The notes under the pieces were generated by a model. It worked only from the letters and a program-made list of their open reading frames with translations. It was not told the origin of the DNA and ran no database searches. A stretch of 64,000 nt of DNA. Source: Corythucha ciliata. Lineage: Eukaryota > Arthropoda > Insecta > Hemiptera > Tingidae. The stretch spans positions 28,248,940-28,312,939 of the forward strand of contig CM075940.1 in assembly GCA_038030265.1 (NCBI GenBank). Reading direction: 5' to 3'. The position numbers were made by a program, and so were the translations under genes. Shown one piece after another: positions 54,647 to 64,000 of this stretch. Every line of letters begins with the position of its first letter. The first letter of the stretch is position 1.

Positions 54647-57087
54647 CAGTAGCGGAGCGGGCTCAGGGGGCTTCAACCCCCTCCTTCGGGGCAGCGCGTA
54701 GAAAAAGGCTCGAAAAAGGAAAGTGACTCGTGAAATTCCCAAAATAATGAACCCAGCCCAAAAACTTCCAATGTCACGCCATAAACTGTCTGTTCGTCGT
54801 GACACCTCTACAGGCCAGTTTCCACCTGGTCGTTTGGAACGAACCGTTCCTTGTTTAAAGTAGGTACCACTTTCGACAACAGTCAAAGAACTGGCATTCG
54901 TCCTCACAACAATTCAGCGTTTAATAAAACGGGAAGCCACCGCGTAGCCATTTTCAGGGTGGTATTAGCCAGTTTGGCCATTTATTTCTGCGCAGCAAGT
55001 CAGATTAGGCGTTTTAATGGCACGAATCGTCAGTTAAACCATCTGCAAGTCGCAAGTGATCAGTTTGGCTACTTTTAGGGCACGAATCGTCTGAATTTTA
55101 ACCATTTTCTAGCCACGGAGGCTCAGTTAGGCCATTTTTGAAAAACGTACGAATGATAAGTTTCGCCATTTCCCAGGGCGTGATTAGTCTGGCGGTGATT
55201 AGCCAGGAAAGTCATTTTATAACGCAAGAGTAGTCAGTTTATCCAGTTCTTGGGCTGCGTGTAACCATGCGATGGGGAAGAGGGGGTGGTCCAGTTGGTA
55301 AGGTGGGAACGGCTCATCTTCGGTTCGTAAACACCAGTGGTCAGTGTCTAAGACGGCTGTATGCCAAAACAGCATTGCTCCATTAAAATCAAGACACCTT
55401 CGTCACTAACACCATCTGTAGCCTCTGTAAACGGCGCAAATGATCAGTTTGACAATTTTTAGAGCGTTAATTGCCAATAGCATGCAATTTTTCCCAAGCC
55501 CATTGAGCGCGTGAATAGTCAGTTTTGCCCTTTCGCAGAGGACGAATTTTAAGTTTGCCATTTCTAGGGCGCAAATTGTCATTATAGTCATCTGTGGTGC
55601 GAAGTTTTCAGGGCACGAATCGTCAGTTTTGCCCTTTTAGGGTCTGAATGGTCAGTTTTGGCAGTTTTTGGATACGGAATTACCAGTTCCTATTTTTTTT
55701 TTAGAAAGGGAATGTCCAGCACAGCCATTTTCCAGGCGCCAATGGTCATTTTGACCTTTTTGAGGGCAGGAATTGCCTGTTTAGGCATTTTCAAGGCGTT
55801 AATAATCGTGAGTTTAGCTATTTTCATGGCACATAGAGCTAGTTCTGACATTTTCAAGGCTTGAATTAGCCATAATGACCATTTTAGGGCACATGGAGTC
55901 AGTTTTGCCAGTTAAAGGCGCGAATAGTACTTCCCAAGCCAAGGTGAGAATGGTCAGCTAGTTAGACCAGTTTTCGCGCTAGAATTACCGATTTTACCAG
56001 TTTCAGAACAGGAGTCACCTGTTCAGGCATTTTTAGAGCGTAATTCGTAAATTTATCCATTTTGACTCTCCTCAAGTAAGCTCGGCAATTTTTAGTTCTG
56101 AAATTATAGTTATTTTAGCCATTTTCAAGACACTAATAATTGTCAGTTTTGCCTTGGAGCGCAATACTAGTCAATCGAACCAAAGCCGAATTCAAGACGC
56201 ACGAATTGTCGATTGTGCAATTTTCATGCCTGGAATTATCTTTTTACGCATTTCCAGGGCGCTAATCTGGAGTTTAGCAATTTTAGGGTCCGAGTGGTCA
56301 GTTAGTTTTCCCATTTTTAGAGGGAAAATAGTCAGTTTTGCCATTTTCAGGGCAGTAATCGTCTGCTCTTAGGCATTTTCAAGGAGTGAATCGTCAGTTT
56401 AGCTATTTTCAGAGAGGGAATCGCTATTTGAGGGCGCAAATATAGTCGTTTTGCCATTTTCGAGGCACGAATCAGTTTTTGCCATTTTTATGGCTCAAAT
56501 AGTCCATCCAACCAAGGCAATGAAGTTTGACCATTCCTGGCGCGCCAATTATCGATTTCGCATTTTCAGGGCGGTAATACAATAATCTTTTTAGGCATTT
56601 ACAGAGCCACAAATTGGCATTTGACCATAACTTAGACCGGGTATCGCTAGTTTGGCTATTTCTAGTGAGCGAACAGCCAATTTAGCTTTTAGCCATCTTA
56701 AAGGGGCGAATCGTAAGTTTTGCCATTTTAAGGCGCGAATAGTCAGTTCCCCGTGAAGCCAAAGGCGCGTATTGATCATCTTTGGGACGAGAATGGCGAA
56801 TTTTTAGGTGGCGACTTAGGGTGGGAATCATAATCTTTTCTGGGGATCGCTAATCGCCAGTTTAGCCATTTTTATGGCGCGTGAAGTCAGTTTTTAGTTA
56901 TTTTCAAAACGCGAATCGTCAGTTTTGTGTTTTGGGGCGCGAGTTTAGTTAGTTTAGCCGTTATTACAGTGGGAATAGCTACTTTTAGCTATTTTTAGGC
57001 GGTGAAAGGCTGTCAAGCCATTTTTTGTAGATCGAAGCACACAATTTCTCTAGCCCCTCCCTTGAGAAAATCCTGAATCCGCGTCTG
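54647..57087. mobile_element. hAT-type element carrying a family B minisatellite
   Basis: Left end CAGTAGCGGAGCGGGCTCAG, right end inverted CAGACGCGGATTCAGGATTT. The 8-bp duplication GTTAGAAT (54639-54646) / GTTAGAGT (57088-57095) matches 7 of 8, within the family D array. The left subterminal hairpin GGGGGCTTCAACCCCC and the right CTAGCCCCTCCCTTGAG match element 3. No transposase. The interior is almost entirely family B units (54940-57010). Confidence 0.85.
54940..57010 (+). repeat. Family B array, ~70 units
   Basis: Units of 28-30 bp: TTTTAGGGCACGAATCGTCA then GTTTTGCCA. It is the longest array in the window. Frames through it are chance. Confidence 0.8.
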
Positions 57088-57095
57088 GTTAGAGT

Positions 57096-57285
57096 GCTTT
57101 ATTGATTGAAACTTTTTTAGGTTAGAAAGTTTTGTGGTTGGAAGATTTTGTGTTTAGCAGGTTCTGTGATTAGAAGGTTTTGTGGGCAGACGGTTCTGTG
57201 GTTAGAAGGTTTTGTTGCCAGACGCTCTGTGGTTAGAAAGTTTTGTGGAGTTAGAAGGTTTTGTGACTAGAAGGTTTTGCACCTC
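57096..57285 (+). repeat. 16-bp minisatellite, family D (right part)
   Basis: More diverged units of GTGGTTAGAAGGTTTT resume directly after the right target duplication. Confidence 0.75.
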
Positions 57286-58387
57286 TGTAAAACGGCCACC
57301 TTGACGGGGTCCACGCTGAGTGTCGGTTGTCAGAGTGGCCGTCTGACAACAGCCAACGAGCGGGGCGGTCTAGAGACCGGTCTAGCACGTGTCGGGCCAT
57401 CCCTCGTCGTACGGCCATTGTCACCTTCTCACACTGGAAAAGGGTCGCATTAATGACCTAACCCATTAGTCCATCAAGGGTTGGCTGGGAGCGCCTTGCG
57501 CCAACACAGTTTATTCGAGCGTTTTCACTCTCCGTGTGACATTCACGCATGACCTGGATTCAAGCCTTGCCCCCCGTTCTTTTCGACCTTCAAAGCGCCT
57601 TTCGTGTGGACGTCAAAAGCCCCCCCCCCCCCCCGGGCGAGTTCTTTTACGGTGCAATGAACCGCTTCGTTTCCCTGGGTGAACTCATAGCTCCTTCGTC
57701 TAAAATTCAAGGTTTCGCTTCCAACCTTGTCTTCGACAGTCTTCGGCAACAAAAATGTCGAATCTACGTCCAGTACCGACTGGAAATTACCCGTCGTGCT
57801 TCCAAGTTTAATCTACGGAACGACTCAATTAGACGGTCCCTGCAACCAACCGCGCGTACACCGCTTTGTCACTTTTTAATGAAGCGTCAACAGAGTTTAA
57901 GAAAAGAGAAAAACTTTAACGTAAAAATTTCTGTCTTCTGAGGCATAAGTGATCGAGTGGACAAAAGTCACCCAATTCCATGCAAATCTCCCCCCCCCCC
58001 CCAATCACTCACTTAAAAAGTTTATAAGAAAATTATTGCAAGTCATGCCAAGTTGTAAATAACTTCAGTTTAAAGCATATAAGAACCGTTAATCCGCTAT
58101 CTCCACCATTGATTTCATTCGCGAGATTTATTTTTTAATTTTCTCGAAAGAAAGAAAGGAAAAAAAAAGGAATGAGGCAGGGGCAGCGGACTACCAAATG
58201 AAGTAAACATTGATAAAATCTCGAAAAAAGAAAAGGGATGATTATTCCTTTCCTTTGCCTATTTTTTTTCTTCTTTTACTTCAGAATTACGGTTCACGCC
58301 TTATCTAAAATAGCTTTACACGCATAAAAGCGATTGAGTGACACTGCGAAAGATAATATTTAATTGTTTATTTAAATAGAATTATAA
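57286..58387. other. No gene recognised
   Basis: The frame at 57549-57941 (plus) is 130 codons without a known domain and overlaps a minus frame. C10-13 runs lie near 57618 and 57988. The GC-rich patch 57290-57430 may be a transposon end. Confidence 0.3.
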
Positions 58388-58481
58388 AAGCCGCCTGTTA
58401 AGTGAACGTCTCTCTTTGTTCTGACCGGATATTTAAGCCGCCTGTTAAGTGAACGTCTCTCTTTGTTCTGACCGGATATTT
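58388..58481 (+). repeat. Perfect 47-bp tandem duplication
   Basis: Two identical copies (58388-58434, 58435-58481) beginning AAGCCGCCTGTTAAGTGAAC and ending CCGGATATTT, with no mismatches, implying a recent event. Confidence 0.85.
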
Positions 58482-59268
58482 CTTTATCAGGATTCGGCTA
58501 CCATCTCTCCGCGTTTGTCTGTGGCAACATCAACTGATGCCACTTCGCGTTTCTGTGCGGTAATCAAAAGATTGTTAGCCACAGAGCATAATGGTGAGTA
58601 GTGAAACCCGATGGAAACCTCCCTCCCCTCCTCCCACTAACCGATAAAGGCTCGACTGGCTAAACTTTTTTAACATGAGTAGAGTGGTGGAGACATGTAT
58701 TTTTTATAATAAGTAATTGGAGCACTTCTCCGATGATTGGTTACGTTCATTTTGTCTTTAAATTTTCCCAAAGGGATAATAAAGCATTCCCCTTCGTTCA
58801 TGAGAATTAACTCTGAGCTAGAGTATATATATTTCGATTCGCTCTTCAAAGTGGTCTTAAAGTAGTTGCCTCTAATATATTTTTCACGGTTATAATAGCC
58901 GCATAGCTCAACATTTTCGATCGAATTCGAGCCACTCCTACGACTTAATCGATAAGTGCAACCAAACCCTGGACGGAAAGAGTCAAGAGGGCCCTACGAG
59001 ATTTATTCTAGACATCGGCGATTGGACCGGCGGGCATACTGCGCGAAACATCAGTGGGTCGCAGAGTAAAACAATACTAATTGTACGTGGTAAAGGGTGA
59101 AAACTGGTTCACTGGAATAAATAATTGACAAGTGTGGAAGGACTATATTATAGTATAGTATTTTGATAAAAATTTATATTTATTTTGTCGCACATTTAAA
59201 TACTTTTGCATGACAGACTTTTGTCTTGTAATCCTTACACTCCCTCTAGGCTTATAATTTGTTTTACC
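58482..59268. other. No gene recognised
   Basis: Unique-looking AT-rich sequence with no supported feature. Confidence 0.35.
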
Positions 59269-59498
59269 TTAAGGCTCGTTTTCATTTATAGCTACAAAGC
59301 CCTGTAGCCCAATATTCACGCCATTCTTCAGCTGGAATACAACGACAACCTTGTTTCCAAAGAGTCAGTCCCCCTTAATTAAATGTTCAAAGTAATCAAG
59401 GGGAGAGCCCCAATTGGCAACGACAGCCACCGTTTCAACTTCCCCCTTCAGCACCGCACTGTGTGTGCTCTTTAGCTTCCGAAAGACGTTGTAAGGGA
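59269..59498 (-). pseudogene. Exon-like segment, unrecognised protein, one stop
   Basis: The minus strand has acceptor ACGTTTTCAG and then PYNVFRKLKSTHSAVLKGEV, ETVAVVANWGSPLDYFEHLI, KGD, an in-frame TGA, FGNKVVVVFQLKNGVNIGLQ, GFVAINENEP and a TAA at 59271-59269. The composition is that of a folded protein and the frame survives ~75 codons apart from one TGA. I do not recognise the family. It could be the last exon of a host gene, a pseudogene, or part of an unknown element. Confidence 0.4.
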
Positions 59499-61050
59499 CT
59501 GAAAACGTATTCATAGATATTTAAAATATGTAAAAGAGAGGACCAAAGAGGAGAGAGCTCTCTCACTAAATAACCTATGGAGATTTCTTATGATTGATGT
59601 CCAGGTAATAATGCAGTCGTGTAGTAGCCTGGAGGAATTCTAAAAGCAAGATAATAAGTTTGAAATGGGATTTAGAAGAGGGTCACATTTCTTTTTCCAG
59701 ACACTCTTTATTCTTGTACTTTATGAATGTCGCATTTGATTATTCTGAGTAAGAACATTTAAATGAGAGGCTTTTGTTTGTTTTTTTTTTTCAACTTTTT
59801 CCGCAACCTATATTGATAAGGTTAAAGGACCCGTAAACAAAAAATATTGAATTTTTTCTCACTAAAGGCTCTCCCTTTGACGAAAACAAAAAATTGAATT
59901 TGATACCTATTTTAATACGACTTTTAGTGGTAAAGGGGAGACAGGAAAGGATTGAGGGATGCCGAAACGCTTTTCACCATGTTTCACGTCGGCGGAGGAT
60001 TGAGTTGCAAGGCTTTTACGTCCAGCCTCCAAGCCGGTCTGAATAGGGCCTCAATTCAAATAAGGCTTTCCCCCGCACGATTTCATTCACCCTTGCCTTA
60101 CCATCTTATATTTCTGAACCAGGAAATTGATTTTACCCCACCCCCCTTCAAACCACCACCACCACTGTCATCCTACCAACGTCGTTATCTTCTGACTTCA
60201 TTATGAAAAAATTATTATTGTTATTATACACTTTCCTTCACATTGTCGAAAATCGTTCTGAAATTCACCCTGCAACTTTATTCCAATCATCGAAATATTA
60301 TAATAGCTACTTCCGAAAATGATAATCAGCTAAGGGCAACACTCAATACTCCCTCCTCCCTGAGCCGGCCGAATGTGGAGTATCTCGTTCAAAAAGCAGC
60401 CTCTCTTCTTCTTCTTCTTCTTCTTTACCCCATACATAAAATTAGGCACAAGATCTCATAAAAACAGAATAAGTGCAAGACACTGTCCTTTTTCAAGGAG
60501 TTTCACTCCTTTTTATTCTTCAAGAACGTACCTTTCAAGTTTAGTACCTTGGTGCATGGAATCGCACGATAAAAACAATAAACACGAAGAAAGAAAGAAA
60601 GCTTCTGATTGCGTGTTCATTGAGTGGCGGTGGGAGTGGGGAGGGGGAGGTGAAGAATTATTGGAACATTACTGAAATTATGCCTGAAGAAAACAAACAT
60701 TCCTACTAAAAACTATAGTAATATATTTATAAAATTTATTTGTGAGCACTATGCAACCATAGTGTTGACTTTGTGGGGGGGGGGGGGGTTAAAAAGTTAA
60801 ATAGAAAGCATACTGTTATTGTAGTGCCTCAAGATTTGAAAAACACCGAGAAATAATGATAAATTGAGCGTTGTATTTTAATAGACTCTGTGATTGAACT
60901 TCATCAGAACAATATGATAAAATATGGAGAGGATAATTTTAAGAGGGATGCAACAATTTTCCCACGCTTGATTCTATAGTCCGGTCTCTATAACACGCAG
61001 GGCAGTTTCTAGTCCTCGTGCGCACCGAGGCGAGAATTATCAAGAGGTCC
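59499..61050. other. No gene recognised
   Basis: Contains a CTT microsatellite at about 60406-60425 and a G12 run near 60775. Frames on the plus strand are unrecognised. Confidence 0.4.
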
Positions 61051-61056
61051 CTTAAC

Positions 61057-61502
61057 CTTCATCCGGGCGCGCTGGCGGTAAACTACCGCCCAAGTGCTTC
61101 AACGAGTGATACCATTGGTGTGATTGACAGCTAAAATGCTCAAGAGGCCATGTATTCCTCGTTGATACTCTGTTGCACTAGGAGGAGGGGCATTTCGTCC
61201 TAGCAATTCGCTTTATTCCATTTTATTTGAAGTTAAAGCTCATAAAGACGTGGCCGCCGGTAATTTACCACCTCGCGCGCCCAAGAGTGTTACTTTTATT
61301 TTGTTCACTACAGGAGCCAAATGCTGGATCCAATTAACCAACCTAATTTCCCCCCACCATCCAAAAATCCCCCCAAAACACCATTTAACCCTTATTATGA
61401 CGATTTGGAGCAATTTGTGGAGAAAAAATATTAAAAAATGAGAAGGCGGTAAACCCGCGCCCGACGCAGCGTTAACAAAAGGGAGCGCGCCCGGATGAAG
61501 GC
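61057..61502. mobile_element. piggyBac-like MITE, ~446 bp
   Basis: An 18-bp inverted repeat CCTTCATCCGGGCGCGCT sits at both ends (61057-61074 and inverted 61485-61502). TTAA precedes the left end and CTAA follows the right end, consistent with a mutated TTAA duplication. Internal GGCGGTAAAC motifs are also inverted. It has no coding capacity. Confidence 0.65.
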
Positions 61503-61507
61503 TAACA

Positions 61508-61625
61508 AGTATGTATAATATACATACACAGTGTATAATACATATAATACATAAATAATAAATACATATAATACATAATATATATATACTGTATATTGTA
61601 TAGGTGTGTGTTTATGTGTACTTAT
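61508..61625. repeat. TA-rich microsatellite
   Basis: Irregular TATA, ATACATA and TGTG runs just outside the MITE. Confidence 0.6.
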
Positions 61626-61675
61626 ACACAGTCACAGTTTAGCTAGAGACAACGACTAATTGTCTCAATGTAGGG

Positions 61676-62130
61676 ACTTGAGGACTTGTGCGCTTCGCTT
61701 TACTAAAAATGGCTTGACAGCCATTATTCGCCGCCTAAAAATATATAAACTAGTTATTCCCACCATAAAAATAGCGAAATTGACTACAGTCGCCCGCCTC
61801 AAACAGAAAAAATTAACGATTCGTCCTTGAAGAGTGCGCTCTAAAAATAGCAAAACTGACATCTCGCGAGCCTAAAAATGACGAAACTGACGATTCGTGC
61901 AACCTGAAAACATCATAGCCCTTAAAATGGCTAAATCGACAAAAAAAAGGCCATTACTGACCACTTGCACCTTTGGCTTTGACGGATTTCGCGTTCTAAA
62001 AAAAGGCAAACTGACTACTCGCGCCCCAAAATGGAAAAAGGCCAAGCCTTTTATATGCGTGCTAAGAATACGATTCCTGCCCTGAAAATTACAAAATTGA
62101 CCATTCGCGCGCCGTAATATTAAGAAACTA
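61676..62130 (-). repeat. Family B array, reverse orientation, truncated element copy
   Basis: The left edge (GTGCGCTTCGCTTTACTAAA, then GGCTTGACAGCC) is the reverse complement of the region beside the right end of the element at 54647-57087. This is therefore a reversed, end-truncated copy of the same element family. Confidence 0.7.
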
Positions 62131-62264
62131 ACCGGTTCCAAGCCAATTGCACCTAAGAATGGGCGTGGATGAACCGCCCTTGAGCAGAGCCTTCTCGATT
62201 CCAAAATCCACAGAAGGCTCTGCCCTCGAATCTGGCCAAAACGACCAATTTTCTACCACAGAAG

Positions 62265-62890
62265 ATCTCCAACCACGAGAAAGCTTCAACCGCAGCCAAG
62301 GTCCAAGGTATAACTCCAGGAAATCTCCAACCACAGTTAGAACCTCCAACCACAGCTTAGCTCCAACCACAGCGAAGCTCTAATCTAAAAAAAAGTCCAA
62401 CCAACCAAAGTACAACTCCAGCAATGATCTAAACACAGCAAAAGTCCAACAACAGCGAAGGTCAAACCAGAGGAAAAGTCCAACCAACCACAGCAAAGGT
62501 CCAACTCCAGCAAAGATCTAACCACAGCAATGGTCCAACAACAGCGAAGCTCAAACCACAGCAAAGCTCAAAGTACAAAAAGTTCCAACCACTGCAAAGG
62601 TCCAACCACAGCAAAGGTCAAACCACAGCGAAGGTCAAACCACAGGAAAATTCCAACCCCAGCAAAGGTCCAACTTCAGCAAATGATGTAACCACAGCAA
62701 AGGTCCAACCACAGTAAAGCTCCAACTTCAAAAAGTTCCAACCACAGCAAAGGTCCCCCCACTGCAAAGGTCCAACCACAGCGAAGGTCAAACCACAGGA
62801 AAAGTCCAACCACAGCAAAGGTCAAACCACAGCGATGGTCAAACCACAGGAAAAGTCTAACCACAGCAAAGGTCCAACTCCAGCAATGAT
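62265..62890 (+). repeat. Family C minisatellite
   Basis: About 35 units of CCAACCACAGCAAAGGT with variants, the largest copy of this family. The R1-like LINE 3' end abuts it directly. Confidence 0.85.
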
Positions 62891-63038
62891 CTAACCAGGA
62901 TTGTGCCTTCTTCCCGCCCCGGTGGAACGCCCTTTAGGGCGCAGTACCGGGAATGCCGGACTTGGCGGCCGGGAAGTGACCCGGCACGTGCAAGTCCTGG
63001 TTATCTTCACCCCACTCCCCGTCAGCCGTGCCAGCTGG

Positions 63039-63555
63039 TCAAAACACGTTACCGGTGTGGACCGCTTGGCGGTGGGGAGTTTTACAGGTGAAATGTGAGG
63101 TGGAGAGTGATACCCGTATTGTTCGGAAAGGTGGGGGCACCGGGACCCAGAGCTCAGAGATTCCGCGGACGGGAGTTGGGCCTGTGCCCCGACGGTGGTA
63201 CCAGGCATTAGCGAAGGCGAGGAAACGACGGGCCGACGATTTTGTTGCGACGAGAAGACGCGGGTTTTGAGAGATTCGCCACAGGTCCCTGATGTCTTGA
63301 TAGAGCGGGCAGCGGAAGAGCACATGCTCGGCCGTTTCGGCCTCGCCTCCGCATGGGCAGTCGGGGTTCTCTCGGCGGCGGTGGAAGTGGAGCTTGTGGT
63401 TGAAGGAGCCGTGTCCTGACAGTAGTTGCACTGCTGGGTAGCTGAGAAAGCGCCACTTCCATCGTGGGATGACGTCGTGGGTGAAACGGCCAGTGGTCCC
63501 GTTGTCCCATTCGCTCTGCCAGCGAATCAGAGCTGCTCGATGGCACTGTTTTTTT
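63039..63555 (-). pseudogene. R1-like LINE ORF2 C-terminus with CCHC zinc finger
   Basis: The minus frame from about 63550 reads IRWQSEWDNGTTGRF, VIPRWKWRFLSYPAVQLLSG, HGSFNHKLHFHRRREN and the finger CPCGGEAETAEHVLFRCPLY, then LWRIS and a tail to the stop at 63039. The CxC-x7-H-x4-C finger is a conserved C-terminal feature of R1/I/Jockey ORF2 proteins and is thought to help RNA or target binding. It is intact apart from the frame jump upstream. Confidence 0.82.
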
Positions 63556-64000
63556 TTACTCGGCTGATTCGAGATCTGTAGGTATGGGGGCCAGCCATTC
63601 GGGAAGTTGATGGTCGGTCCCTAAGAGGCGGGCTCGTGTGGCCGTGCGGACGTCCAACTCCAAGTCGAGCGGCAGGACTCCAGCCAGGACGTGGAGCGTC
63701 AAATGTGCCGTAGTGCTATAGGCGCGGAGTGCGGCAATGAGGAAGCGGCGTTGGATCGTGCGCGCTTGTTGACGGTCCGCTGGTCGTGCTGCCGGCCACC
63801 AGGTGACACACGCGTATGTGATGCGTGGAAGAAATACGGCCTTATAGTAAACGAGCCGCCTCTGAAAGTCAGGCCCCCATCCTCGGCCCGATATACCTCG
63901 GAGGAAATCGCAGCTGGCGGTGACTGTGCGCGCCAGGTATGCCAGATGTTGTGTTGGCCGCCCCGATCTCATGAGCGTGACTCCTAAATAGTGCACGGGG
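63556..64000 (-). pseudogene. R1-like LINE ORF2, region after the RT catalytic core
   Basis: The minus frame reads HYLGVTLMRSGRPTQHLAYL, FLRGISGRGWGPDFQRRLVY, YYKAVFLPRITYACVTWWPA and LTLHVLAGVLPLDLELDVRT. These are the YLGV block and the LAG-PLDL block typical of R1/TRAS-type RT C-termini. The catalytic motif lies beyond the window. It ends at a stop beside a T9 run (63549-63557) and the protein continues in another frame, so the run has probably slipped. Confidence 0.82.

Larger units (their letters stand above)
62898..64000 (-). mobile_element. R1-like LINE, 3' portion, continues beyond the window
   Basis: The minus strand enters at 64000 within ORF2 and ends near 62898 with the sequence shared by 9321-9375 and 23918-24263. 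ORF2 frames at 63996-63556 and about 63560-63039 make up the post-RT region and the C-terminal zinc finger. The 3' boundary lies in the family C minisatellite, where no clean duplication can be called from this side. Confidence 0.82.

Noticed and set aside
54658..57000. Many short open frames across the minisatellite arrays
   Set aside because: They follow the repeat period, occur on both strands and encode no recognisable domain.
57549..57941. Host gene of 130 codons on the plus strand
   Set aside because: It begins across a C13 run, overlaps a minus-strand frame and shows no family motif. Not supportable.
11268..62890. Direct repeats as a CRISPR array
   Set aside because: Units are contiguous and diverged, with no unique spacers of constant size and no cas genes. 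The rest of the window is clearly eukaryotic.

Overview
The window looks like repeat-rich nuclear DNA of an invertebrate animal, most likely an arthropod, although nothing in it fixes the species. The reasons are the transposon mix (Jockey/I/R1-type LINEs, a Mag-like Gypsy and a BEL/Pao LTR element, a piggyBac transposase gene with a spliceosomal intron, hAT-type elements), the presence of GT-AG introns, and the lack of any bacterial gene organisation. I see no complete host protein-coding gene, rRNA, tRNA or CRISPR array. Nearly everything recognisable is mobile DNA in some state of decay. About thirty G or C homopolymers of eight or more bases are scattered throughout.

Region by region: 1-7.2 kb is a minisatellite-like array of 25-32 bp units interrupted by two minus-strand LINE pieces: a gag-like ORF1 relic (1549-3061) and a nearly complete element (about 3280-6972) whose ORF1 and ORF2 share a frame and are separated only by UGA CUA G. 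7.2-12.4 kb is mostly unrecognised, with a 55-bp LINE scrap in a 12-bp duplication and a 17-bp minisatellite. 12.4-16 kb holds a deleted Mag-like Gypsy element with LTRs and a 5-bp target duplication, plus a small hAT-type MITE. 18.9-22.2 kb is again minisatellite arrays, followed by a Gypsy integrase relic (22.6-23.8 kb), a LINE 3' fragment with a 13-bp duplication, and two minus-strand segments that look like exons (24.3-24.9 kb).

The centrepiece is 28.2-40.4 kb, a Russian doll. A minus-strand piggyBac transposase gene is split by a plus-strand BEL element (29298-39443, TSD TCTAC). The BEL integrase is split by a 3.4-kb hAT-type element (34990-38415, TSD GTTCTCGC). That element contains a second hAT-type element (35855-38199, TSD GATTGGGT), which contains minisatellite arrays and a partial third one. 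A tRNA-like SINE sits only in the 3' LTR.

40.8-57.3 kb alternates minisatellite arrays, LINE fragments (a Jockey-like RT at 43.4-43.9 kb, an RNase H/zinc-finger tail at 49.9-50.5 kb), MITEs, a CpG-rich exon-like block (50.9-51.6 kb) and another minisatellite-bearing hAT-type element (54647-57087) inserted in a 16-bp minisatellite. 57.3-61.6 kb is mostly unique sequence with one exon-like segment (59269-59498) and a piggyBac-like MITE. The right end is the 3' part of an R1-like LINE on the minus strand that runs off the window.

The general theme is that minisatellite arrays here behave as cargo of non-autonomous hAT-type transposons, bounded by terminal inverted repeats and 8-bp target duplications rather than being free-standing satellites.
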